Source: Phoronis australis
Lineage: Eukaryota; Phoronida; Phoronidae
Assembly: GCA_002633005.1 (NCBI GenBank)
Contig: NMRA01000010.1
Span: 1,049,252 to 1,113,251, forward strand
DNA length: 64,000 nt
Direction of reading: 5' to 3'
How positions within the stretch are numbered: position 1 is the stretch's first letter; each line of letters starts with the position of its first letter. A program made the position numbers and the translations under genes. Below the pieces are notes generated by a model. It ran no database searches. It worked only from the letters and a program-made list of their open reading frames with translations, and was not told the DNA's origin. This document shows positions 22,263 to 33,935 of this stretch, piece after piece.

Positions 22263-23347
22263 GGAGGCTGGACTGCGTTCCGTAGACACAAGCTACGCCG
22301 CTTATCTAACGAAAACAGTGAAGTATATCCCTCAATTTAATATTCCAGCTCACCGACTAATCATTTCAATGGCCCCATATAGGGTAAGTAGTAGGTCACG
22401 AGCATATTAGCGAAATTAACACTCGCCTTTCAGCCGCATGACTGCCGCGTCGTGGTACTTTTTTCACTAACAACCTGAACTAGATCGCAATAAAAGGCAA
22501 ACGCCTTATCAACTGTCTCCTCCAAGCTCTATGATTCGACGTTCCTTGAACCTAAGTCGAACTACTCTCACACTACGATCGCGACTGTGTCTTAAACAAG
22601 TCCTGCCGGTCGCTTCCAACTTTTGGACAAATGTTGGTAGACTCAGTTAGCGGATAATTCAGGTAATAACAGTCCGATATCGGATGAGAAACAATAATAT
22701 TACTGCAGAGTTTTCAATTTTTTTACGTTTTGGGGGATATGAGTCAAACGCGAGCAGTACGGCGTTATACAGATAAATTCATTTTCCTTCACCAGCGGGT
22801 GTATTGGCTGACAGACGTGAAGACTTTGGACGTTTTAAAATGTGCTTTAATGATTGGCACATCTGTTGTTTGCTGTGATTAGTTCATCTGTTGTTTGTTG
22901 ATAAATAAAAAGAAGCGTGTATTTCGATTGAGCCATTGTCGAAGAACGCAGAGTTTGTTAACCATTACGGCTTGACACACTGTCGCCCTCTTGCGAAGTG
23001 GTAAGAAATCGGACTCGTGGGAAAAATCCTGCGCCTTTTGGATATTTTAGGAATATGTTTTAAACAGTTTCAATTTCGATTGATCTTTTAACGGACTTAG
23101 CTTCAGGTGAGGGCAACACATAAAACAAGGTCCCACCTTGTTGATAAGGGGGTCATTCGAAACTGGTCGACTGAAGGAGTGAAACATTGTGGCAAACATG
23201 GTATTGCTCGAAAATAGTGCGTTGTTGCGATAAAAAATGTGGCGACCAGGAGGTTGTCTCTAAATTAGTGGGAAAATTGTAACAAGTGGTGGCACCTCAA
23301 ATGATTATACTGTCTACTGACTCTTTATAGCTTAGAGAACTCCATAG

Positions 23348-23496
23348 TTATGAACAATTTAAAACTTCAGTAAAAAACGCGCCGGTTACGTTGTATGGTT
23401 CATCACGGTTAGTCACGGAAAGCGTACGCATTGCCACCGGTTTCGCCATGTATCGCCACGACCGTTCCCGGTCTCCAAAGCCGCAGCTCCCCGTGG
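23348..23496 (-). CDS. Possible 3'-terminal coding exon, unknown protein
   Basis: On the minus strand, a TTGTTTACAG acceptor is followed by an open frame richer in GC than its surroundings. It ends with TAA at 23348 and reads, in part, SCGFGDRERSWRYMAKP and NVTGAFFTEVLNCS. I do not recognise the family and found no matching upstream exon, so this may be chance. Confidence 0.2.
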
Positions 23497-25261
23497 CTGT
23501 AAACAAGACGATCTGACTTTTAAATGTTGCAGTCAAAGACACAAATTATTGATTTGACATTTCAGATGATTGGCGTATATTGGTTGACTTTGACAGATTA
23601 CTCATTGTTTGATTACGAGATGTACTCGGCTACACTTTGACGGGAGGTGCATCTAGAAGAACTGGACGCCCACCCATTTAGAGATTAGATTCGAATAGGG
23701 GGTATTCAGCTTTCATCATAAGGCTCCCTTTCATAGATCACTGTTAGAGATAGGCCTACGCCAACCCTTTAAGATACACTTTTTAACCCGTTAATCTGGA
23801 ATCTGTGCAAGAGGCAGTTGCCGATATGTCTGCATCATTTGTTACCAGTTTTAAATCTAGGCTGCATATTAATAGCCTGCAGGTAATTGAGGATATTTAT
23901 ATTTTGTATAGAAATAACACCTTGCAGCTTGTTTTCCTCTAAACTAGCGAAAGTCGCTTCTTAAGGATCATCGCGAGAGTGAAGCTATTGAAACTGCACA
24001 AGACCTTTTCTGTGCAATGCTCTGGGAAATATTTCCCACACCGGTCACATATTGCTGTTGCCTCACTCGAAAAAGGGCAGTGCACTCCCACATCGATCAA
24101 TAGAGACATTCTATGATACAATGTTCTGAACTATAGTTGCTTTTGGATGATGAGAGTTCGTGAGAATCACGTCCATTACGTCTATTGCAAGTATTGATTG
24201 AGGTGACCAAAGTCAGCTAATTATGCAGATAATTTGAATTAATAATCTCTCTTGTGTTGGCATCTATAGAATGAGTGTTAAAGTTACCTGTGCCGATTTG
24301 AAAAAGGAGTGAGTGCCCTAAACAAATATGAACAGTTACATTCACATGGACGTTCGTGTTAGTACTTCTCAGGGAGTTATACGTACTTAAAGTTTGACTT
24401 TAAAGCTGCGTCTCGCGCTCTTAACGAAATCGAAGTAGACCTTTTACTCTCATATAAAATTGAACACATAATTTTCCTTGACGTGATAAAATTTTTTGTC
24501 TGATTCCAGCAAGAACACCTGCGGTATAAACCAGTACCAGTTCTGGATTATTCTCGCGTGTAAGCTCACCTGTTCAGGTACAATACACCATATAATCTTC
24601 TGTTTTCGTCAGATCACGCTCTTCTCTCGCCCAGTGCACAGCTGTGACATACAAGCCCATATTACGGTACCAGTCATGTGATCGAACCATTGAATCATAC
24701 ACAGCGCAACCTTATACGTACGAAACATCATGCAATTGAACCACAAAATCAAAAAAGCCATGTGGCTCCTACGAAAGATTGGATGATTGTATGCCTGATT
24801 TTTGTTCGAACGGTTGAAGTCGCGGTTAGCATGCATGATTTTTGTTTATACGTACATGTACATGTATGATACTCTGATTCCAACGTATGATGGTATGGTT
24901 CCCACTGCAAAAGAGAGCAAACTGCCACTGTACAATCATCCAATGTACCTCGGATGAGTTGTTCTTCTAGTTTTCTCCTTTGTAGCTGAACCGCTGTAAT
25001 TTTCGCTTACATGCTAACGCTGTATCTTAACGAGGACTCTCCAGCCTGTTGAACGATCACTTAGCATAGTTTGAATAAAAATAATGGTTTCTTTGTGATA
25101 CAAGTTCAAGAAAGCATGAAAAATAACCCGGTCGGGGCAGAGATCTTTCCAGACTTAACTCACGTGATGTGGTCAACATATGGCGTGAAATGAAGACAAA
25201 TAGTTTTTATGTTCGACATATGTCCCGAAAATGGCAGGTGCGCTGATTTGTAACAACACAA

Positions 25262-25372
25262 TTTTATACTCTGCCCCCAAATTCCTTTTGGCAGATCGGG
25301 GGTGCGAATGTCGGACGGGCAAACCCCTGGCTAATACTCTGCCCTGCCCTAACTCAAAAACCTGGATCCGCT
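25262..25372 (-). repeat. GGATCCAGG-family interspersed repeat
   Basis: Read on the minus strand it starts GCGGATCCAGG and contains TTGAGTTAGGGCAGGGCAGAG, ATTCGCACCCCCG, CTGCCAAA and GGAAT. The same order is seen at 56943-57083, and its first part at 38041-38085. Non-coding, probably a small transposable element. Confidence 0.65.
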
Positions 25373-28300
25373 CCTGTTCCCTATATATGACTGCAATGCG
25401 CTAGAAATTTGCCAGCTGCCGCTCGAACATTGGAGTTCCACAGGGAAATCCATTGGCATATTTGGTGATTGGGGTCGATTGTATGTCTGATACATTGGGG
25501 GTGATTTCAAGGCTACTCATAGTGGTGATTATACTGTGCTTAACAAACTACCACCTTAAAAACTGTCATGGGTGCATTTGTAAGGTTTTTGCAAAGAAAA
25601 CAGTTCCTGTGTGTATTTTTCTTTTTTTATTTTTAAGGCGGCCGTAAACCCACCTTCCACCAGACAGACTAAGTTTTGATCCACATACCGTTCGTCTCGA
25701 AAAGATCCTTAGTCAAATTAAAGGTGATTTCGTGGCTTTGAAAAAATGAACGACTCATAATAAGGCTGCACAAGTCTTCTTGTCACGGCGTGTTATTTTA
25801 TGCGTCGAGCATGGCCTCCAGGAATATCGAACTATTAGTTCTTTGCAAACTCAATGGGAAGTCACTTCTAATTTGAGTAAGGGACGCGTTGAGTATAATG
25901 TTATAGCGCTAAGTGGTACTAAGTAACAATGGTCTTCTTGAACCTAATACGTGAAGCAGACGCACGCCAGAATAAAATTCGTTATCCGGTCTAACCGGTC
26001 AGTAACTAGCAGTTACGTATATATTTACGTAGTCTTAGCACATGGTTTGTATTAGTGAGATTTGGCCATTTTTGGAAATAGGAATAGAGAGCGTAAGATT
26101 ACATTTCCGGCTTAAATCTTAAACCACTTTTCATGCAGCCCGCAGACACTTGAGAGGGAGGAGCGACGGGTGCGAACGGACCCACACCGGCGGCTTGCAA
26201 GTCCGCCAAGCAATCGACCGTTGGCACTTTAGGTCCGCCTCAGCCTGATTCAGAAAAACTTTCGTTTCTAAACCACTCGAAACTTGAGTTTATACCATTT
26301 GGTTTTTGCTCATTATTCCGAAGAAATGGAGAAACGTGCGTAATTCATACATAAAATCAGTAAAATTAGGGCTGTTTCCAATTGTATCTTCATCATGGTC
26401 CCAACATTCGGCACGAGTCTGAAATGACTGTTATAATAGAAAACACCCTTTCTGTTCGAGAAATTGGATTGAAGACGAACTACATTTTGTTGTTTGTTTG
26501 CTTTTGTTTGTGATGCATTTCATGATCTCAGAAAAATGTACGCACTGTATTTATTTTGACAGTTTTCAATCTTGATAAATTTCATTCATCTGATGGTAGA
26601 ATGTAAAAGTTATGTTGTCCTAAATATTTTTTACGCTTTGAAAAGAAAAAAAAATGTTATGCCGAGAAATGTTTGATGCTTAAGTATTATGAGATTGAAC
26701 ACTATTTTTGTACAGTGACCCTCTGGAAATAAACATTCATTCAAGCAATTCAAAGCTAATCAAAAAGCTAAGAAACGAGAATTCGGCAACTTTAAAAATC
26801 TGGGGAATCTGTGAATGAGTGACGTTCACGACTGACAATCCGGGAGTGGAATAATGCGCAATGACATGAACAGCAGATATGATCGCAATTTCGCATCTAC
26901 CCGTTACAAAATCTGGTCACAGGTATGAGAACGGATATTTTGGAAGCTCGTTAAGTCTGCTTCAATCCATTTCACATGCATTCTAGTTGTGTTGATAAAA
27001 CCCCAAACTAATATAAAATAGACCAAACTGCTGGTGGAGGAAAACAAATAATAGGTATTTCCAGTTTGCAAGCGTACGATAGCCAATTTATAAAATGTCA
27101 TGAAATAGTTTTCCCAATACTATGAATAGTATGAAAGATAATTCAAAGCCTCATGAGCCCTCAAAAGGCTCTTTACAAATTATATGTTCTGGTAATTGAA
27201 ACCTCAAGAGACTTGGCGAAGTAATCGTGAATTGATCTCCTCCGTATTGACGGCAAAGCAGGAGAATAGATCGACTACATGCGTTAGTACCAACTTGTCA
27301 TTATTTACAGCAAATTTAGAAATTTGCACTTAGAGAAGTGAAATTTACACATTCTGCATATTTCGATCGATTACACTAAAACCACTGTAGGATAAGAGCA
27401 GTGCACGACGAAAACGGGCTACGCCGAGTTGATTAGGGGCAAAGTCCAATCTCTGAAATGGAACTCCAAAATAGTTATGTTACTTTTTAAGCTTTAGCGT
27501 CATATAAATATTAAGTATCGTTTATTTCGTTCTTGAGGACAATATGGTTTAGGTAAGTCAAGCACATGAACCAGGTCCGCGCTTGATGACCCCTAGATTC
27601 CATTTACTATCTCGGGCTCGAGTTTAAAATTGAAATTTCGAGGTCGAAATGTGGAAGGAATTTAAAGAGTCACCATGTGCGAGGTTTGATCTAATCATCA
27701 AAGTAAATTGTCATGAATGTGAGCACAAACTCCAGAAAACAAAAAGTATTTATCTAAAACAGAACAGAAAATATCGTCCAATGTAATTTAGAGTTCCAGT
27801 TCCCTTTTCATGACAGGTTTACGGTTAATTACAACACTAGCCTCACACCATCATTCGTCAGGTTATGCACAATGTTGTTGATGTGATGACAATGAACATT
27901 TAAGATTAAGGTGGTGCTTCATGACAAGGACTTTTACCGTGAACAGGCAAAACCAATCTCGACCGGTTTTGTGAGGTTTTGCTGGTCGCGACTGCATGGC
28001 AAAGATTAGTGACATAATGAGTATGGTATCCCATTTTGAAACCAAGATTTGAAAATTACGTACAAGTAAGATTTATAAATCGCTTCTGATTGATGTTAGA
28101 AATATCGATCTAGTGTCACAACTGTCTCGGTATTTTACAAAAGTTACAATTGGGGGTATTGATGTTGGTCTGCTAATTAGCTTAAAATCAAAATAAGTAC
28201 GTGTATGAGAAACGATATGTGGTGAAATAGAGCTTGATTAAGTGGCAAAACCTTGACACGGTGGGATTGCTCCTCCGTAGACTTCCGCGAAAGTGCATCC

Positions 28301-29528
28301 GGGTGTGTGTTCAGTTTCAGTGGTCAGTACTCCGCTTAGTGATTTACATGTATAGGCATTGTTGCTGGCGGGGGTTGGGCACAGGCGGGATGGTAGGTGT
28401 CCTTAATAATTTGCAGTGAGTGAGAGAGAAACCTTCATACCGATCGGCATACACGTAAGGGGGTATTAGAGAAAAGATAGACACGTTGGGAGATGGACAC
28501 TACATAGATGAAAAGTTGGAATCTATTTGTCCATTATCGGTGCTTGGTTTACCCTTTGCTGGTCTGACCCGGCCAGAAAATTTTGTGGTAGGGGCCCCCA
28601 TTTTTTAAAAATTTTTGAGAATAATTTTGGGGGGGTCATATTCTCGGCACCCTACTAAATTGAAGTTTGTAGGATATACATCCCTTATAAAATGTCAAAA
28701 TCCTGCCGTAAGCCCGTAACCGCGTCACGTGACAATTTCTCGCCAAATGTTGTTGAATCACGGCTATCCATCTTTCTGAACGATTCCTCCATGGGATTTT
28801 CCTCGCAAACAACACCGTGCGCACGACTATGCCAAATGAGGGCGAAATTGGCTACCACCAGTTACAGACTGAAATGATAGTTACAGGGAAGAATCTGATT
28901 TTATGGCCACGGGGGCAAAAGTTTGGTGAAATCAATTAGTTTGTTCACTCCTCCCCAATATTCTTTACTTTGTGTGTGACCATTAAAGGCGACCATTGAG
29001 GGGAAGTAAAACTGTGCTGACCTCAGGGCGAAACTAGTGATAGTGCAGACGAACCTGTAGACAATCGGGAGGAGGGTTGCACTCACATTTGTTTCTTCCC
29101 CCTTCCCCCACTGAAGCAAACCTTTCTAACCGGATGTGGCTGGTGTCAGTGATTAGTTGAACTACAGAACATACAAAATGTCAGGATGGAAATATAACAC
29201 CAAACGCTGTTATCATTGTTAATGTCAATGTTTGTGTCAGATGACCACTACTATTGTTTTTGTTAATTCAGTAATTGGAACGACTCCAATGACAATGCTA
29301 GTCACCAGCTGATACGTGGTAAGGTATTGGAATATATGTTGATGTTTTTAAGGTATAAAACTTTCATGAAACGAAAACCAAAATAACTGCAAAACAACGT
29401 GCCAATATAGCACGCGCAATATCAACCATGCAAAGAACGTCACAATATAAAAATAGCGCAAAAACAAGATAAAAACACCTATCATGCAAACAGTATAAAA
29501 AATAAGAGAAAGGCAACAGACATATAGT

Positions 29529-30455
29529 ACGGTGGCTGGGAAAGGATTAATAGAGCGTTTCTTTTTTAAAATCTCAGGATCTCGAGATTCCAGGATAATT
29601 ATCGCAGGATATTCAGATCCAGACTTAATTGTCGCAGGATCACGAGATAATATTTAGTGTCCACAGGATCGCTGTGCATTGACTGGGAAAGAGGTGAGAC
29701 GTACAACTCAAACAGTGGATTCCACCTTAAATAAAAACGAAGCAATTTCACTACCAATGTGCTGTGGCACTATTTTGCGCTTCGAAACACCTTTTACGCT
29801 ATATCTTGCATTAAGTTCCTAGTGCATTAAGTAAGATAAACAAAAAGCTGAAAGAACAATTGATATTTTCAATGACTACTAAATAGTGATCGATTTTACA
29901 TGTTTAACTAGCGTCAACTAATTATTAACAACGCACCCGGATATGTATGGCTGTGACCATTCAAAATACAACATTTAGGACAACTTCGAGAAATTGTAAG
30001 ATGTTGTCAAATGTAATAAAACCAGCATATGAAATATGAAATTTAAAAAAACTGTGCACTTCATTAGATTCACAGCTCGGCTGAACTGAAAACTGTACGT
30101 CGCTTTATTTAGAATCCAGTTGGTAATGATACATGTAACAAAGCCTGTATTCACATTGATTACAACAAATTGTGGCAGTCAAATTTAAATATAACGTTTA
30201 AATTAAAATGCCGAAATTTGGCTAATTTCGGAACATCATGGGGTGTCTCAGAAATGGCGTTTACAACAGAATTTTAAAATTCAAAACTGCTATTCTAATC
30301 GTTATTTTCAATCGGTAAGCAGGCTTGGAAGTCTTAACGCCATGTTACCCTAAATCACATTGGTTCAAAAAGGACATTTATCTCGAGATCCTGTGCTGAT
30401 TAAGTCGGGATTTTGACATCTAGAGCAACGCGCGATGTCCTTTCCCAGACACCGT
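29529..30455. mobile_element. 927-bp non-autonomous DNA transposon
   Basis: The terminal inverted repeats start ACGGTGGCTGGGAAAGGA (left) and ACGGTGTCTGGGAAAGGA (right, inverted). Similarity extends, with gaps, to a shared CAGGATCTCGAGAT about 45-70 bp inside. AGT on both sides may be a 3-bp target-site duplication. The left end holds at least four CAGGAT motifs within 100 bp, possible transposase-binding sites. No open frame of note inside. Confidence 0.7.
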
Positions 30456-30880
30456 AGTATTGAGTTCTGTAATGTTTGGATTATAATATGCTATCATTCA
30501 GTCACAACTTATGAAAGAACTGGAGTATACGAATACAAGTCGGAGAAGAAATATGGCGTTGCTAAACAATGTGATAGGTTATAATATACTTTGAAGGTCG
30601 TACATGTATAACAAGTAAATCACTGGTTATCGTTCATAATTATTTGCGGAGTGTTTAAGATTTACTTGAGTTTACTTAAATTAGATATGTGTGTGTGCAT
30701 TTGTAATTCTTTATAAATTGATAATTTATTCATCTTAGTCTAATCTAAAACTGCAACTTCCTCTTGTTTAGTTGTTCGAAAACGAGATGAAAACGAGACC
30801 ACTTTCCCAACCAAGTTTGCCCCCAAAATTAAATCACATGGGCGCTGAAAAAAGTGGGGGCTATAGTGCCCCCCCCCCCC

Positions 30881-30883
30881 NNN
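30881..30883. other. Unresolved bases in a poly-C tract
   Basis: Three Ns within a run of C on both sides; length of the homopolymer is uncertain. Confidence 0.98.
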
Positions 30884-32742
30884 CCCCCCCAGCCCCCTAT
30901 GGTGCGCCAACCACGAATCAACGTTATAGCGCTTCCTTTTGAATGCCACAAAAACATTTCGGGTATTTACGAGACGGCACTAAATACAGTCCTTCCAGAA
31001 TTTGACCGTTTCAGTTAAATCAGTTAAACCTCGGTCCTCTCTTAATTTCAACTGAACATTGAAACTGAGGGTCTTGGAAACATCTTAGCCCAATTTGATA
31101 ACTTTGACCACCATTTTTTGTTTCATGTTTAAACAGTATAAGTGATAAAGATTGCAGTTTTAATTAATGTATAAACTTTGGAGGAAAAGCCATGGTTGTT
31201 TCAAATTTGATACTTAGATTTAAAAATCTCAGCATCATACATCAGAATGTCAAACTTAACGGTGGTGTTAATTTGATGAGGCATGAATTAACAAAATTCA
31301 ACCTAGTCGTGACGAAATTGACTGAAATATCTAAAGGAATTCTAGGCATTTAGGTTTCGATTCGTTCTACTGCCTTCAAGATGCTACCTTACATTGTCGT
31401 GAGATGGCGCCTGCTTTCAGTCGTATAACTGAAAACTGGCTATAATTCTACACATCCACTTTTTGTCAAATATGCAAAATAATCCTAATTTATGAATGAG
31501 ATTAATTACGATTTTGTTTCTTGTTGTAGAATCACTTATTTTTCTCTTTTATGGTCTCGGTGTAACCCAAAAGAATTAAAATGTCTGTATATTTCATAGT
31601 ACTTGATCTTCAAATTCTACTGTTACATTTTATTCCACGGGCTCTATGAATTCAAGGCACTGAACTCCTTTTCCCTGGCAAGAAAGTCAACATGTTCCCG
31701 CGGGCTTGTTGTTATCGGCAGCGGTATTCATGATGTACGTGAACAAAAGATCCCGTTGAGAAAACTAAACAAACAGTTGCCTTTTAACCCCATCCATATG
31801 TTACGTAACTAAGGTGTGTATGTTTTGCTATATGTTTGTCACTTAAAAGAAAGTCCGGACTTCTGTGTATTCATGTCCTTTAAAGAAACTAATTCAGTAC
31901 TAAATTAACGTGCTGTACATTGCTCTATACATGTAAATGCACGTCGTCTGACCCGTTGCCCCTTGGACACTTCGAATTATACGGCAATTTTAACACGTCG
32001 GTGCTACAAACTGATTCACCTAATGGGCTCATGAACACTGAGCCTATTGTGTTAATGTGCGGGACAAGGTGCGTGTGTCATGACTTTTTGTTAGTCTACG
32101 GGTTAGCTTCAGTTCACTGTTCATAATTAATCAAGAGTGCGCGAAATGTCGAAACAGTCATGGATCAGATGGGGTACTCAAAAAGGAAGATAAGATCACG
32201 ATTGAACGTAAGTGTCGGGTTACAAGTGGTCCGAAGGGTTTTATTTTTTATCACTGTCGCTAATTCATCTGTTTACATTTTGTTTCTCGCCTGACGTCAC
32301 GCCAATGTAACGCTGTTGCGCAGTACCACAAAAGACGATAACCTCCTCGAAGGAATATTATGAACCCAGTGAGGAGTTGACTGATTCAGTTCGGGGTTGA
32401 AGATGCATTCCGGTAACACAAATACTTAAGCTTCTTATAATATATTGTGAACTCACCAACCGGAGTGTGGAGTATATTTGACACCTGAAGATTTGTTGCC
32501 GAGCACAAGATAACGCTTAGGTGTATTGTGCAGCTACTGTTGAGGGGCGGCCGATCAACCAATGACAGTTGGACGGTGGATGAGAGGGAATGGTTTATAT
32601 CCAATACACGAGTTCTCAGTGCGATTGTGTCGTTCGTTATTGATGTTTAATTAGTATTTTATTTGCCATTCAATGACGACATTTACAAGCTGCTCTTGGA
32701 TGCGAATGAAACTTCGTCCAGTTATACGGTCGTGCATCGCAC

Positions 32743-32748
32743 TATAAA
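32743..32748 (+). promoter_or_regulatory. Candidate TATA box
   Basis: TATAAA 71 bases upstream of the ATG of the 322-aa protein gene. This would put transcription start near 32773 and give a 5' UTR of about 40 bases. No other core element was identified. Confidence 0.35.
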
Positions 32749-32813
32749 GGAGATTGTGTTTTAATTAGACGCAATGTTTTGATCAGTGATTAAAACGGTG
32801 ATTTCAAGCTGCC

Positions 32814-33782
32814 ATGGGAATGGAAGACAACAACATTCGAATTCTGACGCTTACGTCTAGACAACGAAAACATGCTTTGGGTAAATCTTACTTGGAGAAT
32901 ACTTATTCAGGATCACTGCCAAACTTGAATCAGGGACTAAAACCGATACCAGGTAACAAATTCGACAATAATAATACACCAAAGCAATCAGCACCTAGTC
33001 ACGGAGGTCGCACGTCGATGGCCAGTTTCTCAAAGAGCCCAATGAACAGCAGGAGAAGTTTTCCAGACCCCACCAAGAAATACAAACTGGGAACGGTAAG
33101 AAGATTCCTCAGTGCTGAAGCTATATCGGACCAGCATTCATCTTGCCCAGATCTTTCAACGAAAGGATTGGTGGGTCCTGACTCAAACATGTCACGAAAT
33201 AGACACTTTCGACGTCACACAAACATTAAAGTGGTACCGTCGCCGCCAGCAACATTGACACCACTGGATTCGCCATCCTCAACACCGAAAAATGTCCGCC
33301 GGCGCCATAATATAGGCAACGAGGAGCAGTCTCCGTTGCTTTCTCGTTCGCTGATTTCAAACACTCTCATGAAGCGTGGGTCGGATTTGCTTAGTGAAGA
33401 TTTTCTGAGTCTGTCCTTCGGCTCTGGAACATCATGGAAATGCATACCCAAAGCTAGATCTGGTAACTTTCATTTTATCTATTCCGAAGACACAAATCAG
33501 ACAAATGAACAGGTTGGAAAGGATGGCGAAACTGTTAACCAATATGAAGAAAACACGCAGCTCGTCCGTGATGATGAACAAAACGGATGTGTTGTGGTTG
33601 AAGATTATTGTGGCCAATCAGATACGGAAAATGACCAAATTTGCAATAAGGAGGAAGATGAAGGGGACATCGTGGATCAGGAACTCATGGACAAGTGTAG
33701 ATTGTGGCTGAAAGGAGTAGAGGCCGCGAAGGGTGAGAGGAGTCTTGAAGACGTAACGCGGGCGGATATCTCGTGGAGATAA
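32814..33782 (+). CDS. Disordered 322-residue protein, unknown family
   Basis: Intronless frame from ATG at 32814 in a strong initiation context (GCCATGG) to TAA at 33780-33782. An in-frame Met also occurs at residue 3. The first 200 residues are rich in Ser, Pro, Asn, Arg and Lys with SP/TP sites (SPPATLTPLDSPSSTP at about 142-157), suggesting disorder and phosphorylation. Residues about 225-285 are very acidic. The C-terminus returns to a predicted helix (ELMDKCRLWLKGVEAAKG) and ends DISWR. No signal peptide, membrane segment or known domain is seen. The length, compositional organisation and start context argue for a real gene. I do not recognise the family, and function is unknown; a short C-terminal interaction motif is likely. 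Confidence 0.75.
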   Translation: MGMEDNNIRILTLTSRQRKHALGKSYLENTYSGSLPNLNQGLKPIPGNKFDNNNTPKQSAPSHGGRTSMASFSKSPMNSRRSFPDPTKKYKLGTVRRFLSAEAISDQHSSCPDLSTKGLVGPDSNMSRNRHFRRHTNIKVVPSPPATLTPLDSPSSTPKNVRRRHNIGNEEQSPLLSRSLISNTLMKRGSDLLSEDFLSLSFGSGTSWKCIPKARSGNFHFIYSEDTNQTNEQVGKDGETVNQYEENTQLVRDDEQNGCVVVEDYCGQSDTENDQICNKEEDEGDIVDQELMDKCRLWLKGVEAAKGERSLEDVTRADISWR

Positions 33783-33867
33783 CGTCGAATTCAAGATTGT
33801 GCTTCGGGTCTGTCTTTAGCCTTTACAAGCAATGCGTCGCGTATGGAACGGAAACAATGAATTCAAT

Positions 33868-33935
33868 CCCACAATTCAACATTCCAGCCTCGATGACCAA
33901 TCACTAATCAGTGGCCACCCTTTTGCTACGATGTG
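33868..33935 (+). repeat. Interspersed repeat related to 54035-54085
   Basis: AATTCAACATTCCAGCCTCG followed by CCAATCACT and CAGTGGCCACC matches the segment before the 219-N gap and its partner at about 56625-56672 (ATTCAACATTGCAGCCTCG, CGATCACTCCAGTGGCCACC). A weaker match lies near 22335-22385. It is a short dispersed element of unknown class. Confidence 0.6.

Larger units (their letters stand above)
21030..32640. other. Gene-poor region with small repeats
   Basis: About 11.6 kb with no confident gene. It contains the short inverted-repeat element at 22135-22262, a possible terminal exon at 23348-23496, a GGATCCAGG-family repeat at 25262-25372, a 927-bp TIR element at 29529-30455 and a poly-C tract with NNN at 30881-30883. 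The rest shows only short frames without domains. Confidence 0.5.

Noticed and set aside
23939-24121. Minus-strand frame with CDRCGKYF, faintly zinc-finger-like
   Set aside because: Too short, no second finger and no splice support.
31603-31812. Frame containing RGLVVIGSGIHDVREQK, faintly like an esterase segment
   Set aside because: One short motif only, no matching neighbouring exon and no convincing splice sites.
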